Shown here: in pieces, positions 12,420 through 23,771 of the stretch
Numbering within the stretch: position 1 is the first letter of the stretch
Layout of the letters: each line of letters starts with the position of its first letter
Position numbers and translations under genes: made by a program
Origin: Aedes albopictus
Lineage: Eukaryota; Arthropoda; Insecta; Diptera; Culicidae
DNA length: 64,000 bases
Assembly: GCF_035046485.1 (NCBI RefSeq)
Contig: NC_085138.1
Location: 14,697,329 to 14,761,328 of the forward strand
Direction: 5' to 3'
Notes under the pieces: model-generated
Told to the model about the DNA's origin: nothing
Database searches by the model: none
What the model saw: the letters and a program-made list of their open reading frames with translations, nothing else

Positions 12420-13140
12420 TTCTCCAGTTTTTTTTTGTGATTCCTGACAAAGCTTCCTAACAGTTTATTAAATTCACCGGGAAGTCTCTTCAGACATTCC
12501 TACAGAAGAACCTCGGGAATTACTTGCCAAGTTTTCAGATAAACTTCTCCAGGAGTCTTCGAGAAATTCTCCAGGAGTTTCTCGGGAATTCGTCCATGGC
12601 TTCCCCAAGAATACCATGCAAATTCCTTAAGAAGCTTTCGAAGAATTCTTGTAGCATTTGGGGTAGAATTCCTTCAGGATTACCCGGGGAATTTCTCCAT
12701 GATTTTACTGAAAACAATAACATTAATAATTCGAAAATTCCCTCCTGAACATCTATGAAATTTACTTCCCCAAAAAGTCCTCCAGCAGTAATACATGAAT
12801 TTCCTACGAATATTTCACGGTTTTTCCCAAAATTCATCAAGAAGTTCCTCGGATTTATTTCTACAAAACATCCTTTAGAAGATCCTCGCGAAATCATCCA
12901 AGAATCCCTTGGAAATTTCTCAAAGAGTTCCTGAGAAATTCCACCATCAGTTTTTAGTAATTTCTGCAAAAAAATCCAGGCAATTTCTACAAAAGTCCTA
13001 GAGAGTGTAGAGAGTGAAGCTCCAAGTAAACTCCTTTATGAGTTTCATGGAAATTTCTCCACGAGTCCCAGAGAATTTCTCCAGGAATTTCCCGGGAATC
13101 CCTTCATGGATTCCCCAAGAATATCACGGGAATCCACTTA
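12420..13140. repeat. Degenerate GAATTCC-core array, pyrimidine orientation
   Basis: Variants of TTCTCCAGGAGTTTCTCGGG succeed each other. Open frames on both strands (for example minus 12535-12969) are by-products of the repeat. Confidence 0.65.
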
Positions 13141-13151
13141 GAAGCAACCTT

Positions 13152-13560
13152 GTATATGTCTGGCCCAAGCCAGTGCTACTACACGCATTGAAAGTCGCAA
13201 ACTGCTTACAGAACGTGCCTACCGTTAACTAAATCTGCAAACTCCATGAATGTAACGCCACCGTCAACGGTGATGGTTCCGTAGCCATCCTAGTTGTTGC
13301 TTTCCATCTGTACTGCTTTGTAGACTTCGTCGATCCTGGAGTAACTGCTTGGCTTTTCGGCCCTGTTGGATAACTGGTTTTGTCAGGTAAGACCTGGTAT
13401 ATGTCTGGCCGAAGCCAGTGATATTACTCGCCTTAAAAATTGCCAACTGCTTCCAGAACTGCGCTGCTGTAACGTCAACAGCGATGCCATCGTCGCCATC
13501 ATCACCTGGATTTCCATGTTACTCTTGTTGCCGTAACACCGCTGCGATCCTGAGGAAACA
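13152..13560 (+). repeat. Diverged tandem duplication, about 245 bp period
   Basis: GTATATGTCTGGCC starts at 13152 and again at 13397. Each is followed by the same series of words (AAGCCAGTG, AACTGCTT, CAGAAC). The second copy is shorter and diverged. No coding content is recognised. Confidence 0.55.
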
Positions 13561-13859
13561 CCTACGGCCCTGTGCTTTCTTCATTATGCTTTGTTATTTT
13601 GTTTGTTTTTGTATTTATGTTGTTATCATTTAATTTTAGTGTTACTTTTTTGTACTTTGTCTCAATGAATTGTTACGGATTAATTAGTGCACTCCTTCTA
13701 AAAAGATCTTTTTCTCACTGGAAGTGTATTTTTTTGTAAATGTTTTTGAAAAGAAGGGTAGGTTTTATGCCTTTGGGAGAAGCGATTCGAAAGGAATACC
13801 GCTCCCATCGGCTGTTGCTCCAGATAAAAAAATAGAAAAAAATAAGTATTGCTGCAGTA
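13561..13859. other. Spacer, nothing seen
   Basis: AT-rich unique sequence without recognisable genes or inverted ends. Confidence 0.35.
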
Positions 13860-15610
13860 ATTGTGGTAGAATCCCTCCGGGGTTTCCAAGGCAATTTCTC
13901 AACGATTCTTTTTTAATTAACTACACAAATTATCCGGAAATTCCATCTACAACTTCTACGAAGTTTACTTCAGAAGTCTTCCGAAAACTCCTCCAGCAAT
14001 AATGCATGGTTCCTCGGATTTATTTCCAAGAGTTTCTAAAAAAAAAACGGAAATTCTTCCAGAAGATCCTCATAAGGAATTCCTCCTGAAGAGAATTGGG
14101 AATTTCTACAGTAGGTTCTCGGAAATTCCTTTAGAAGTTCCTCGGGATTTCCGCCAGAAGTAACTCGGGAATTCATCAGGAAATTTTCGGGAATTCTTCC
14201 ACAAGTTCTTCTTGAATTCTTCCAGGAGTTTTACGGCAGTTCTTCCAGAAGTATCTCGAGAATTCCTCCAGGAGATCCGCGGGAATTCCTAGTAAAGATC
14301 CTCGGGAATTCCTCCAGGAGGTCTTCGGGAATTTCTCCAGAAGTTCCTCAGGAATTCCTTCAGAAGTTCCTCGGACTATCCTCCAGAAGTTCTTTTGGAA
14401 TTCCACCATGAGTCCTTCGGAAAATTTCTCCAGGAAATCCACGGGATTTTCTTCTGGAGATCATCGGAAATTCCTCCAGGAGATCCATTGGAATTCCTCT
14501 CGAAGACCCTAAGAAATTCCTTCATCAGTTCTTCAGGAATTCCTGCAGGAGTTTCCAGGCAATTTCTATAGAAGTCCCCGAGAATAAATCTTGAAGCTCC
14601 CATGAAATTCCTTTAGGAGTTTCATGGAAATTTCTCCAAGAGTCCCCGAAAATTTCTGCAGGAATTTCCCGCGAAATTTCCTCCAGAATTGGCTTCTTTA
14701 GCGGTGTTGAGATAATTCCATATTCTGAATCTGCATGCAAAACTGAGCCGAAATCCAAATTTTCATGCATTTTGGTGCCCGGGAACCTATTTAAAAATCA
14801 ATTTGAAGTTTGTATGGGAGCGATTTGTCGGATCACCCCTCGTCGCATTTTGTACTGGGTGGAGCTGTCAAACAGTTACCCAGCTGTCAAAAGGTGATTT
14901 CAAAAAATCTCTTTGAAATTGATTCTAAAAATCTGAAAAAAATCATAGTGGCACAGAAAAAGGTGCTCTTTCGTATAAAATCAAAAAATCGATACATTTT
15001 TCTTAATTTAAAACCCCAATTTCCATGAAATTTACTTCAGAAGTTCACCAAGAACTCCTCCAGCAATAATGCATGGTTCTCTACCCAGATGTTCCCTAGT
15101 ACTTTTCATGGTTTTTCTCGAAAATTCCTAAAGAAGTTCCTCGTATTTATTTCCACGAATTCTACAAAGAAATCCGAAAAGTTATCCAGGAGTTCCACGG
15201 GTATTCCTCCCGGAATCTCTCGGAAATTCCTCCAGTATATCCTCGGAAACACCTCCAGAAGATCCTCGGGCAATCGTCCTGGAGTTCATCGGTAGTTCCT
15301 CCATGAGTTATTCAAGAATTTCTCCAGGAGGTCCTCGGGAATTCCTTCATTAGTTCCTCGAGAATTATTCAAGAAGATCTTCGGGTAATTCTTCAGGAAG
15401 ATCTTCGGGTAATTCTCCAGAAAATCCTTAGGGATTCCTCCTGGAAATCGACAGGAGTTCCTCAGAAATTCCTCCAGAAATTCTTCGGGAACTCCACCAA
15501 GAGTTCCTCGGAAATTCTTCCATAAGTTTCCAAAAATTCCTCCAGGAGTTCCTCAGTAATTTCGTCAAGAGTTCCTGGAGGTATCCATAAGCACATCCAG
15601 TTGAACTTCT
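13860..15610. repeat. 23-bp-period array, pyrimidine strand on plus
   Basis: Between 14167 and 14350 the successive GGGAATT-type cores start 22-23 bp apart (14167, 14189, 14212, 14235, 14258, 14281, 14304, 14327, 14350), so the unit is 23 bp. A typical unit reads CGGGAATTCCTCCAGGAG plus a few bases. Because 23 is not a multiple of three, the reading frame shifts each unit and no real protein is implied. A non-array insert lies at about 14700-15015, including GGATCACCCCTCG, a string shared with the foldback at 25799-28916. Confidence 0.85.
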
Positions 15611-15639
15611 GCTAAACTTCTGAAAGTCCTTCTCCGTGG

Positions 15640-16670
15640 AAATTTTCCCTAGAAGAGAAGAGGGATTCTTGAGGATCTCCTGGAGAAATTCCCAAGGAGC
15701 TCCTGCAGAAATTCCCAAGGATCTTCTTTAGGAATTCTCGAGAAACTCCTGGTGGTCTATCCGTGAATCTCCTGGAGAGATTCCAGAGGAACTCCTGGAA
15801 GAAATCGCGAGGAACTCGTAGAGGATTTTGCGTAAAACTCTTGGAAGAATTCCCTAGGTACTTCTGGAGGAATTCCCGAGTATCTCGTAAAGGAGTTCTT
15901 AGAGGAATTCCCGAGTATCTTATAAATCTTAAATCTTAGAGGAATCCCCAGGTAATCTCTGAAGGAATTCCCGAAGAACTTCTGAAAAAATTCTCGGCAA
16001 ACTTCTGAAGCAATTCCTGAGTAACTCCTGGAGGATTTTTTTGGGAAATTTATAGAGGAATTCCCAAGGAACTCCTGAAAGAATTCCTGAGGAACTCCTG
16101 GAAGAATTTCGATGAACCCCTAGAGGAATTCCTGAGGAACTCCTAAAGGAATTTTTGACGAATTTCTGAAGCGGTTCCAGTGGATCTCCTTGAGGAATTC
16201 CTGAAGAACTCCTAGAGGAATTCCCGAGGCACTCCAGGAGGAACTTTTGACGAACTCCCGGCAGAATTTCCGAGGGACTTTTAGAGGTATAGCCGAGAAT
16301 CTCTTGAAGAGGTTCCCGAAGAATTCCTGGAAGAATCTCCATGGAACTAGTGGAGAAATTCCCGAGGAACTCTTGGAAGAATACCTGAGGAACTCCTGGA
16401 TGAATTGATGAGAAACTCCTCGGTAAAACCCTGGAGAAATTCCCGAGGAATTCATGGAGGAATTTGCGAGGAGCTCCTAGAGGTATTTGCAAGAAGTTCA
16501 TGAAGGGATTTTCAAGGAACTCCTGGGGTTTCCGAAGAACTTCTGGAGCAATTCCTGAGGAACTCCAAGAGGGATTCCCGAGGAACTACTAGAGGAGTTC
16601 CCGAAGCACTTATGCAGAAATTCTCGGCAAACTCCTGGAGGAATTCCCGAGATACTGTAGGAATCTGTAA
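15640..16670. repeat. Same 23-bp array in the opposite orientation
   Basis: From here units read GAGGAATTCCCGAGGAACTC and similar, the reverse complement of the preceding block, again about 23 bp apart (for example around 16070-16165). Long minus-strand frames here (15929-16501 and others) are repeat translations. With 13860-15610 it forms an imperfect inverted repeat about 1 kb per arm. Confidence 0.85.
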
Positions 16671-17542
16671 GTTTTTATCAACAAAAATTGAAACGCATTT
16701 CAAATGAAATTGTTCCAAGATTTGAATTATTGGATTGGATCAAAAATATAAATACTATTTTTAAGCTTACAAAAGTCTTCACATAATTTGAAATGTCTTC
16801 AATATGTCTTCACAAAAATAAATGTCTTCACAGACGCTCAAATGTCTTCACATTGAAGACATGCTTCACATCTGTTCTCCAAGGGGTAGGACAGTGAACA
16901 ATTCTTATTTTTCGCCAACCGCAGTTATTGTTTCATTAATGTATTTGTTTTCTCTTTTCTTTCAGGTAATAAATCAACAAAAGTTTCGAATTTTGGCTAT
17001 AAATACATGTACAGGTTTGATATTTGTAAGGATACATTGTGATGGGCGTTTTTAATGGGTTCAACGGCATTTTGAGTTCTTCAATAAATATGAAGCCAGT
17101 AAGAAAAAAGCAAAAGAGTTAAGACTCAAGCGTTCAGCAGAACCAATTCGCCACAGATTCATCGTAGGATTCACCAAACAGATTGAAACCGCTCTTCTCA
17201 ACCACTGACTGGCTGATTGACGCGGAAGCGCAGCAAATGCTCCGGAACATGGCGTGACGACGGAATTGCAATCGCTGCTGCTGCTGCTACGCTTATCATT
17301 CATTGGTATCCCCGGTCGATGGATAACCGGCGGGATCCTCCTCCCATCTCGTCCCCGCCATCGACCGAAGCGAAGCCCATTTATAATTAATCATTATTTA
17401 TTTACCTCCCATTGATTGGATGTGTGTTGCACTATCCTACCCCTCTGCTTCTTGGTCTTGATCCATCACACAATCGCACGCGCTTTGACGCGATATGCAC
17501 CGGGCACCACCACCGTATCAAGCATGCGATTGTGTCATTTTC

Positions 17543-17588
17543 GCGCGCGCCATTGTTGTTGTTGCTGTTGTTGTTGTTGTTGTTGTGG
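17543..17588. repeat. (TTG)n/(CAA)n microsatellite
   Basis: Runs of TTGTTGTTG with a single CTG interruption. A complementary (CAA)n run lies at about 17731-17756. Either frame would give poly-Q or poly-V, with no support for coding. Confidence 0.8.
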
Positions 17589-20552
17589 TGGAACGCAAAT
17601 TACGACGATGGTGGCGTCGGTGCCGGCGATGCGGTGCACTATCGCGATTATCAGATCTCCCATATGATGACGACGACGGCGACAGACAGACAGACACTTT
17701 GAAACAATAATTACATCAATTTTCAATCTAACAACAACAACAACAACAGCAACAGAAACGTATGCAGGCAGAGTGCACTTTCCGGATCGAAGTGGAACAA
17801 GGAATCGTCGTTCGGTTCCGTAATGAGTCTAGGGGAGAAAAAAATCCGTTGGAAGGCCCTCGGCGATATTGCAGGAAGGGGTAGGAAGGTGTGCGTGAAC
17901 ACATTTGCAAGCTCATTTCGAACGACGCTCGTGCGTGAAGGACCATCGAGGAATACAAAGGTGAGCGTATCGCGAATTAATTATTGGAGGAGTTCACGCA
18001 CTCGTGACAGATTCTAATCAATAGTTTTCTATTTTCCACGCTTGGAGTGTGGAAGCGTTCGGAGGGGTAGGAAGGTAACGGAGCGCAAAACATGTGTGCT
18101 TGTCTCGCTGAGGAAAGTATGACGGATGGCTAAATGGAGATATATCACGCTATATTTGGTCGGTGGAGCGCTGCTTTAAAACCTCGCTCCACCGCCATGA
18201 GCACATGTTCAATGAGTTATTTATAAATAATTATCTGTAAACATGGGGCTGCGTGTTGATTTCCGATGGATTATGATCGACTCGCTGACGACTGATGAGC
18301 AAGCGGGCACATTGGGTGTCGCTGTTGTACGACACAAAGACAACCAGGGAAAAAAACAGCCGTCGGAAGTGAAATCGGTGTAGCGAGCGAATCACAAAGC
18401 AAACATCGATTTCCTACCCCTCGCACTGCGAGTGGCGTCGGTTGACAGATACGGCTACTTGGATCCCGCACACAAGTTGCATTGTTCGGCGTGTTAATCT
18501 ACTTTGTTTCGGTCCGTCAAGGGTACGTGCAAACCAGGAGTGCAAAATAGGTCCATCAAGAGGCTTCTTTATTGGATTATCACACACGCACGGTTCATTA
18601 CAAGTGCCCTAGAGCGCCATCACCGTTTGCCTGGTTAGCCCGCAAAAACCACAACGGGAAGGGCGGCCGTTGGATTTTTGCACGCTGCATTTCCTCCTGA
18701 TCCCGGTCGGGGGCGTTAAACGTCGGAATCCACAAGGATGGTGATTTTTTCATCCGGCAAACGGCCGTCGGTGGACGCGATACGGCGACTGACTATGATG
18801 ACGCCGGCCACCAGTTTCAGGAAACCGTGCGTGCAAGTGTGTGCCACCACCGAGCGGATTCCTATCATCGCCAGAGCCTGGTCCGCCACCGCATCGTGCC
18901 ATTCATCGTTGTCCGTCGTCGGTTGGTCAAACAGAGAGGGGTCGTCGCTTTCTCGTACACGGGCAACGCAACATACACGAACCCCGAGTCTCCGGACACA
19001 GGTTGCGGTGATGCGTGGACCAGCGAGTGAGTGCATTTTCACGCATTTGAATAATCATCGCAATAATGGCGTTTCGTCACCTCGTCCTCGCCAGTCCACA
19101 GCCTGCTACGAACTCCCCGTCAATGGATTTGTAAACATGGATTCGTACAACACACACTGAACGAAAAGCGACGGTGGCAGTCAGTGCAGCCAGGCCAGCT
19201 GACTCAGTCTCACTCCCTTGAAAAATGGAAAAATTTCCACAGTGCCCTGCTCCTTTTCATAAATACACATGCTGATGGGCGGCTGGCGAGCGTTGCCCGG
19301 CTGCCGTAGAACCCTCGAGCAGGCCTACATTCTCTCCTGCTGCTCCACTTTCGACGCTGCTCCTGTGTGGGCCGTTTACGGAACAGCCTACCCCATTTAC
19401 AGCCGGCAGAGGAGGGTGAAAACTGTGTCAAAGGCTATTATATCCATTAGAAAGTTGCTGGCTGCGGTGCGGTGGTGGTGCCTGTAGCCACTGCCGTCAC
19501 CTTCATCGCATTCCTTCGAAAAACCGAGAAACCCAGAAATGGGCACTTGTTCTCAGCTGCTGTGGTTTTCCACCTACTCCTCTTCCGACTATTCGCTTGC
19601 GAAGTGGTGCGGGGTGTGCTGCGTAACATGTGCGTGTTCCGATTACTGTGGCTTCGGATCGAGGGGGTGTGCTGTGCATCCTTCTGTTAAGTTTGTTTTG
19701 ATTCTTTAGCCATATTTTTTGCACCGCTTTCCTCCCTTTTTTCGAACGAAAATTGAAACTCTTCGCACTTTTTTGGGCAACCGGCAACTTCGGCTCGCCA
19801 GCTGACTTTGTTTACTCTGTTGATTGCTTGCTTGCAACGTCGGAGAACGCCGCTTTCGCACTGGGTCAGTTTCCTATCCCTCACACATTTTGGTCAAATC
19901 GCCCGCCCTCTTTCGGAAGAAAAAGCCATCCAAGACGGCTTAATCTATGATTTATCAGTGCGCTTTATTTATCTCATTAGAAGACGATAATGTTCGTTTT
20001 CCGGTCTAGCTCCTTCCCCTCCGACTCCTAATAAACCTATCATTACTCGTCCAATTTAGTGGGCAAAAGTTGTACTTGGCCTGCTCGGGCAGAAGCAGTC
20101 AGGGCGGTTCGCCCGTCTTGATAAAACTTTTCCACGCACGGCCCATCGCCGCCTAATGAGGTTCCTTCGTCGCCCGCACGAGTAAATCCTGCCCCCGATT
20201 TATTTATGTGCTTCAATAAATCTTTTTATTATTAATAAAAATATTACATTCAGATGTAGTTTTCCGTAGTTATCATTACATGAGATAGTACTGATGGACC
20301 GGGACGACCGAGGACGGAGGGCTTCAATCTGGGCGCAGGACGCCCCCTGCCATCATCAATAGCGGACCAATTTGTATGGGCAGTACTGATTAGAAAATTG
20401 CCACTTGATTCATTCTCTAATACACATATAGCCGTCTCTTTTTATCTTTCTCGAATTCGAAACTTGCGGTCGTATAGATTGAATGAGTGACGCCACATCC
20501 GCTTTCAATCAATGACAAACAGTTATTTTCTCATTGAACGAACTTGTTTGTC

Positions 20553-20636
20553 GACAGCAGCAGCAGCAGCGGGCGAATCGTCGTTCGCCAGCCCCGGGTA
20601 CGACGACGACCGTTGACGATGATGATGATGATGATC
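20553..20636. repeat. (CAG)n and (GAT)n microsatellites
   Basis: Short CAG runs at about 20557-20572 and GAT runs at about 20617-20634, separated by unique DNA. Confidence 0.7.
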
Positions 20637-21195
20637 ACTTTGCTCGCTTCGCTTTTTGTTGAATCGTTCATCAAAGAGAGATTTTATAGATTTATCCGAG
20701 CGTGGTTTCGGGTTTGAATATACCGAGTAGAGGATACAGCAATACGTCGCACCGCGTGATCTCGCACAAACCGCGCGCGCACTCGGTGGCGTGTTAAATC
20801 AAGTCAATCAAGTGAATAAACACGGGGCCCTGATAAGCATCAACCCACCAACTCACGGCCACAAATGGCAACGACAAACAGCAGCCAGCCCAGCAGCGAT
20901 ATCATTAGAGTCAATTCAGGAGATTTGGAACGGCTTCCTGAGGATTGATTGAATCTGGTTGACTCGTCAATTGCGTCGTCGTCGTCGTCCTCCGTCATTC
21001 CGCTCTTTCACTGATCCGAGTTGGCGTGGGATTCGCAAACACTCTCTGCACGACTCGCAGGGATGTGTGTACTGTGTAGTGTTCCCAAACCCGAGAAGAA
21101 CCCGAATAATAACAAACGCCACATGTTGTCTGGCTCGTCGTTGCCGGTTGGTTGGAGTCGTTTTCTTCGATCTTCGATTTCAAGTGCTGTTTTTC

Positions 21196-21283
21196 CCCCT
21201 CGTCGTCGTCGTCGTCGTCGACCTTCGCACCCAGCTTCGCTCAGCTTGTGGTACAATACAATCAACGACGACGACGACGAGGA
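21196..21283. repeat. (CGT)n and (CGA)n microsatellites
   Basis: CGTCGTCGTCGTCGTCG at about 21200-21220 and the complementary CGACGACGACGA at about 21265-21280 form a small potential stem. Confidence 0.7.
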
Positions 21284-21818
21284 GACAAAACACATCGATA
21301 ATCCACCGTCGTCCGTCGCCCACTTCGCCTTGTCGCACGCAGCGACAGCATCCACTGCTCGACCATACTGCTCGGTTACATGCAATGGCACTGTGGACCA
21401 GGAATTGGTGTTAGCGACAAATAGCGTGATTTGCTATTTTACCTTCTTCTGACTAGCCTTGGAGCTAGGATCCGGGACAGACGAGCCCGTCAATCTGTCG
21501 CCTATAGTATTACCGCTCGTCCTTCGTGAAGCAAACAAATTCACCGGATTCCGTGAATATTTCAACCCTTCGCTCGAACGAGATGTATTGTCGATTTTGC
21601 ATCTTATCGAACGCGACGACACGCATCCGTCGCAGGCAAAGTAATCGCCAGAGTCGTCGCCAACCAATCAGAAAGAGGAAGTCTGACGTTTCTTCGATTT
21701 CATTAACACAAGCACCAGTAGAGGTAAAAAGCAAATGTTTCCTTGTTGGTTTTTGTTCCTGGACTTTGATTTTCAAAAATGACCAGAGTTGCTGGATCCG
21801 TCGATTTCACAAAATCTT

Positions 21819-22224
21819 ATATGATGTTCAATAGGATGCTAAAGAGGAGGCCATATGCGGACTTGCTTCCATTTAACCGCGTGTGAAGTGTGCGTACACG
21901 CTAACGCCGCTCAGCACTAAAGTGCATAATTTCCAGACTACACCACATTTACAAAATCAGCTCCAGTGTCCGCAAAATCGTTAAATTCGCAAAAATTTGT
22001 GTACGCCAATCTAGCTAGGTTTACTAGTGACCTTGGAAAACAAAAAAAAATCAACATTTTGCATCTAGACGAGTGTACGAGCTGTTTTTTGAGAATGTGT
22101 AACTGTCACACATTTTTGTGTGGTCTGGAAATTATGCACTTATGAGTAGGTCTTACACATTTTAGTGCTGAGCAGTTTTAGCGTGTATATCGCCTCCACT
22201 TTTGCATCCTATTCAACATCATAT
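21819..22224. mobile_element. Foldback MITE (ATATGATGTTC ends)
   Basis: ATATGATGTTCAATAGGATG at the left is exactly inverted at the right end. Farther in, CAGCACTAAA, GTGCATAATTTCCAGAC and CACA words are also inverted. The 406-bp element has no coding capacity. Confidence 0.8.
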
Positions 22225-22249
22225 GCGATCGTGTGTTGACTGGAGACTG

Positions 22250-22890
22250 TACTGAACACTCCATAACCTTGATACGCTTTTCCTTGAACTACTACGAAAC
22301 CAGCTTTGAGGTGTGCTTCGGCTCTCCGTCTTGTTGAAACGTATATCTGCGCCCCAACCTTAGCTTTTGTATAGTTGTACTTTTCGCTTCAAAATATTCA
22401 AATAATCCTCCGTGGTAGAGATGTGCGCCGCCGCGCCGATGAGAAATCGGCGTGAATCGGCGTGCGGCTCCCCAAGTCATCATGAACCAAATATGCTATA
22501 TGGGATTGGTAAAGGAGTGTTATGCTCATGCACTGGTGGAAAAAGTTTATGGTTATGATGTTTGAAGCCGATCCAGGAAGCAACGGCGTGTCGGCGTGGT
22601 GATCGGCGGCGGCGTGAAAACCGCACGCCGATCGGCGTATCGCTCCTCAGAACGGCTACAAACATCAAAACCATCAAAATTTCTGCAGCAGCACAGCTGC
22701 TGTTGTAATACAATCATTAGAATATACATAGTTAACTTTGTTCATAATTGTTTTAGAAGCCCCACGCTGACGCACGCCGAGTTCACGCCGAAAGTTCGGC
22801 GCACACGTCTACTCCGTGGTCATGATTCTGTCGATGAACTACAGCTCTTCAACGCCAAATGTAACCATAGATCCTCACACCTGGACTCAA
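22250..22890 (-). pseudogene. Tc1-like transposase remnant
   Basis: The minus strand encodes broken pieces of a Tc1/mariner (DDE/D) transposase. Just upstream comes a SMVTFG...EEL-stop-FIDRIM stretch followed by TTEDYLNILK. After the hAT-type MITE at 22416-22811 comes LGLGRRYTFQQDGEPKHTS, the hallmark region around the second catalytic Asp. At least one stop and frame changes separate the pieces, and the N-terminal DNA-binding domain is not seen. The neighbouring TTAA-type MITE at 22900-23261 may have landed in its upstream part. Tc1 affiliation is secure; function is lost. Confidence 0.75.
22416..22811. mobile_element. hAT-type MITE with 8-bp CTCCGTGG target duplication
   Basis: The ends TAGAGATGTGCGCCG and, inverted, TAGACGTGTGCGCCG are flanked on both sides by CTCCGTGG (22408-22415 and 22812-22819). 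TIRs starting TAGA and 8-bp duplications are typical of hAT. The interior is rich in GCCGATCGGCG-like palindromes and encodes nothing. It interrupts the Tc1 remnant. Confidence 0.85.
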
Positions 22891-22899
22891 CTCGCTTAA

Positions 22900-23261
22900 G
22901 GCGAAACTGGAAGCATTTCCTTATTTTTTTGGTTTTTGATTTTTTATTAAATAACGAAGCAATATTTTCAAAATCGGTTTTCGTACACATGTAGAGCATG
23001 GATCAAGGTATCTTCTGATTTTTTTTTTTTGTGGTGGAAAAAGTTTTCCATTTTTGCAGAAACCATTTTTTTTGTGAAATTTTATTCAAAAATGGTTTCT
23101 GCAAAAACGAAAAACATTTTCCACCACGAAAAAAATCAGGAGATATCTTGATCCATGCTCTACATGTGTACGTACTACGTAGCCCGATTTTGAAAATATT
23201 GCTTCGTTATTTTATAAAAAAATCAAAAACCAAAAAGTGAGGAAATGGATCCAGTGTCGCC
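22900..23261. mobile_element. Foldback MITE flanked by TTAA
   Basis: Ends GGCGAAACTGG and, inverted, GGCGACACTGG lie between TTAA (22896-22899) and TTAA (23262-23265). Almost the whole 362 bp is one inverted repeat, including TTTTTGGTTTTTGATTTTTT, ATATTGCTTCGTTA words and CATGTAGAGCATGGATCAAG. TTAA duplications are typical of piggyBac-type transposition, but the TIR itself does not prove the family. Confidence 0.85.
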
Positions 23262-23367
23262 TTAAGGACAGACTTGTTAGAATCCCAAAATGGACGCCAC
23301 AATGGCCGACTTTGGCACCTAATCACGATTTCGAGGACACAAATCTCTTCGTAAACAAATCCAGCGC

Positions 23368-23380
23368 ACCTGATCTTCTT
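23368..23380. repeat. Target-site duplication of the I element (3' side)
   Basis: ACCTGATCTTCTT here is identical to 32605-32617. It abuts the poly(T) that is the element's A tail on minus. Confidence 0.9.
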
Positions 23381-23771
23381 TTTTTTTTTTTTATCTAGTT
23401 CATTTATTTGGGGCTCAATCGCGTATAACGCTTTACGGAGCCGAAGATCTTTCTTTGTACTTAATAGTATACACTATACATAGTAATAACTTTTTAATGA
23501 TATCTGTTAGTAATGGGTGGAAGCCAGGGTACTCGTGGCAGCTCGAGGTTAGAAGGTCACATTTTGAAGGATGGACAGGGTAAGGATTGGGCCAAAGGTT
23601 TCACTGCTGCTCATCCGGGGGTAAATCGCATCTTGCTAGCGAATTCGGTGCCTTGCGGTGTTGGTACCAACTTGTTGTGGGACTTGGTCTTCCGGATGGC
23701 CAGGAGTAGCTTGGTAACACAAAGAGGACAAAACAGAGAAAAAAAAAACTGGAGAAGAAAACACAAGCGAA
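23381..23771 (-). other. I-element 3' UTR, poly(A) signal and A tail
   Basis: Runs from the ORF2 stop to the A tail at 23379-23392. AATAAA (minus; 23403-23408) lies about 10 nt before the tail. Confidence 0.8.

Larger units (their letters stand above)
16671..21818. other. Unique, CpG-rich DNA with triplet microsatellites; no gene seen
   Basis: About 5 kb with few transposon traces. It has a splice-acceptor-like TTTTCTTTCAG at about 16955-16965, several TAATTA and ATTTATTTA cores (17383-17405, 20200-20270), and many CGTCGT or CGACGA runs. Open frames on both strands, such as 18716-19042 (minus) and 20959-21414 (plus), contain no recognisable domain. The texture fits promoter, UTR or enhancer sequence of a host locus, but no exon can be asserted. 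Confidence 0.4.

Noticed and set aside
15929..16501. 190-codon minus frame rich in F, L, S, G, P
   Set aside because: It is produced by the 23-bp array. Each unit shifts the frame, and no protein domain is present.
13860..16670. CRISPR-like array
   Set aside because: The units are degenerate throughout, with no constant repeat and unique spacers, and the DNA is eukaryotic.
20959..21414. 151-codon plus frame with Arg-rich start
   Set aside because: It is driven by CGT/CGA microsatellites, and the opposite strand is equally open.
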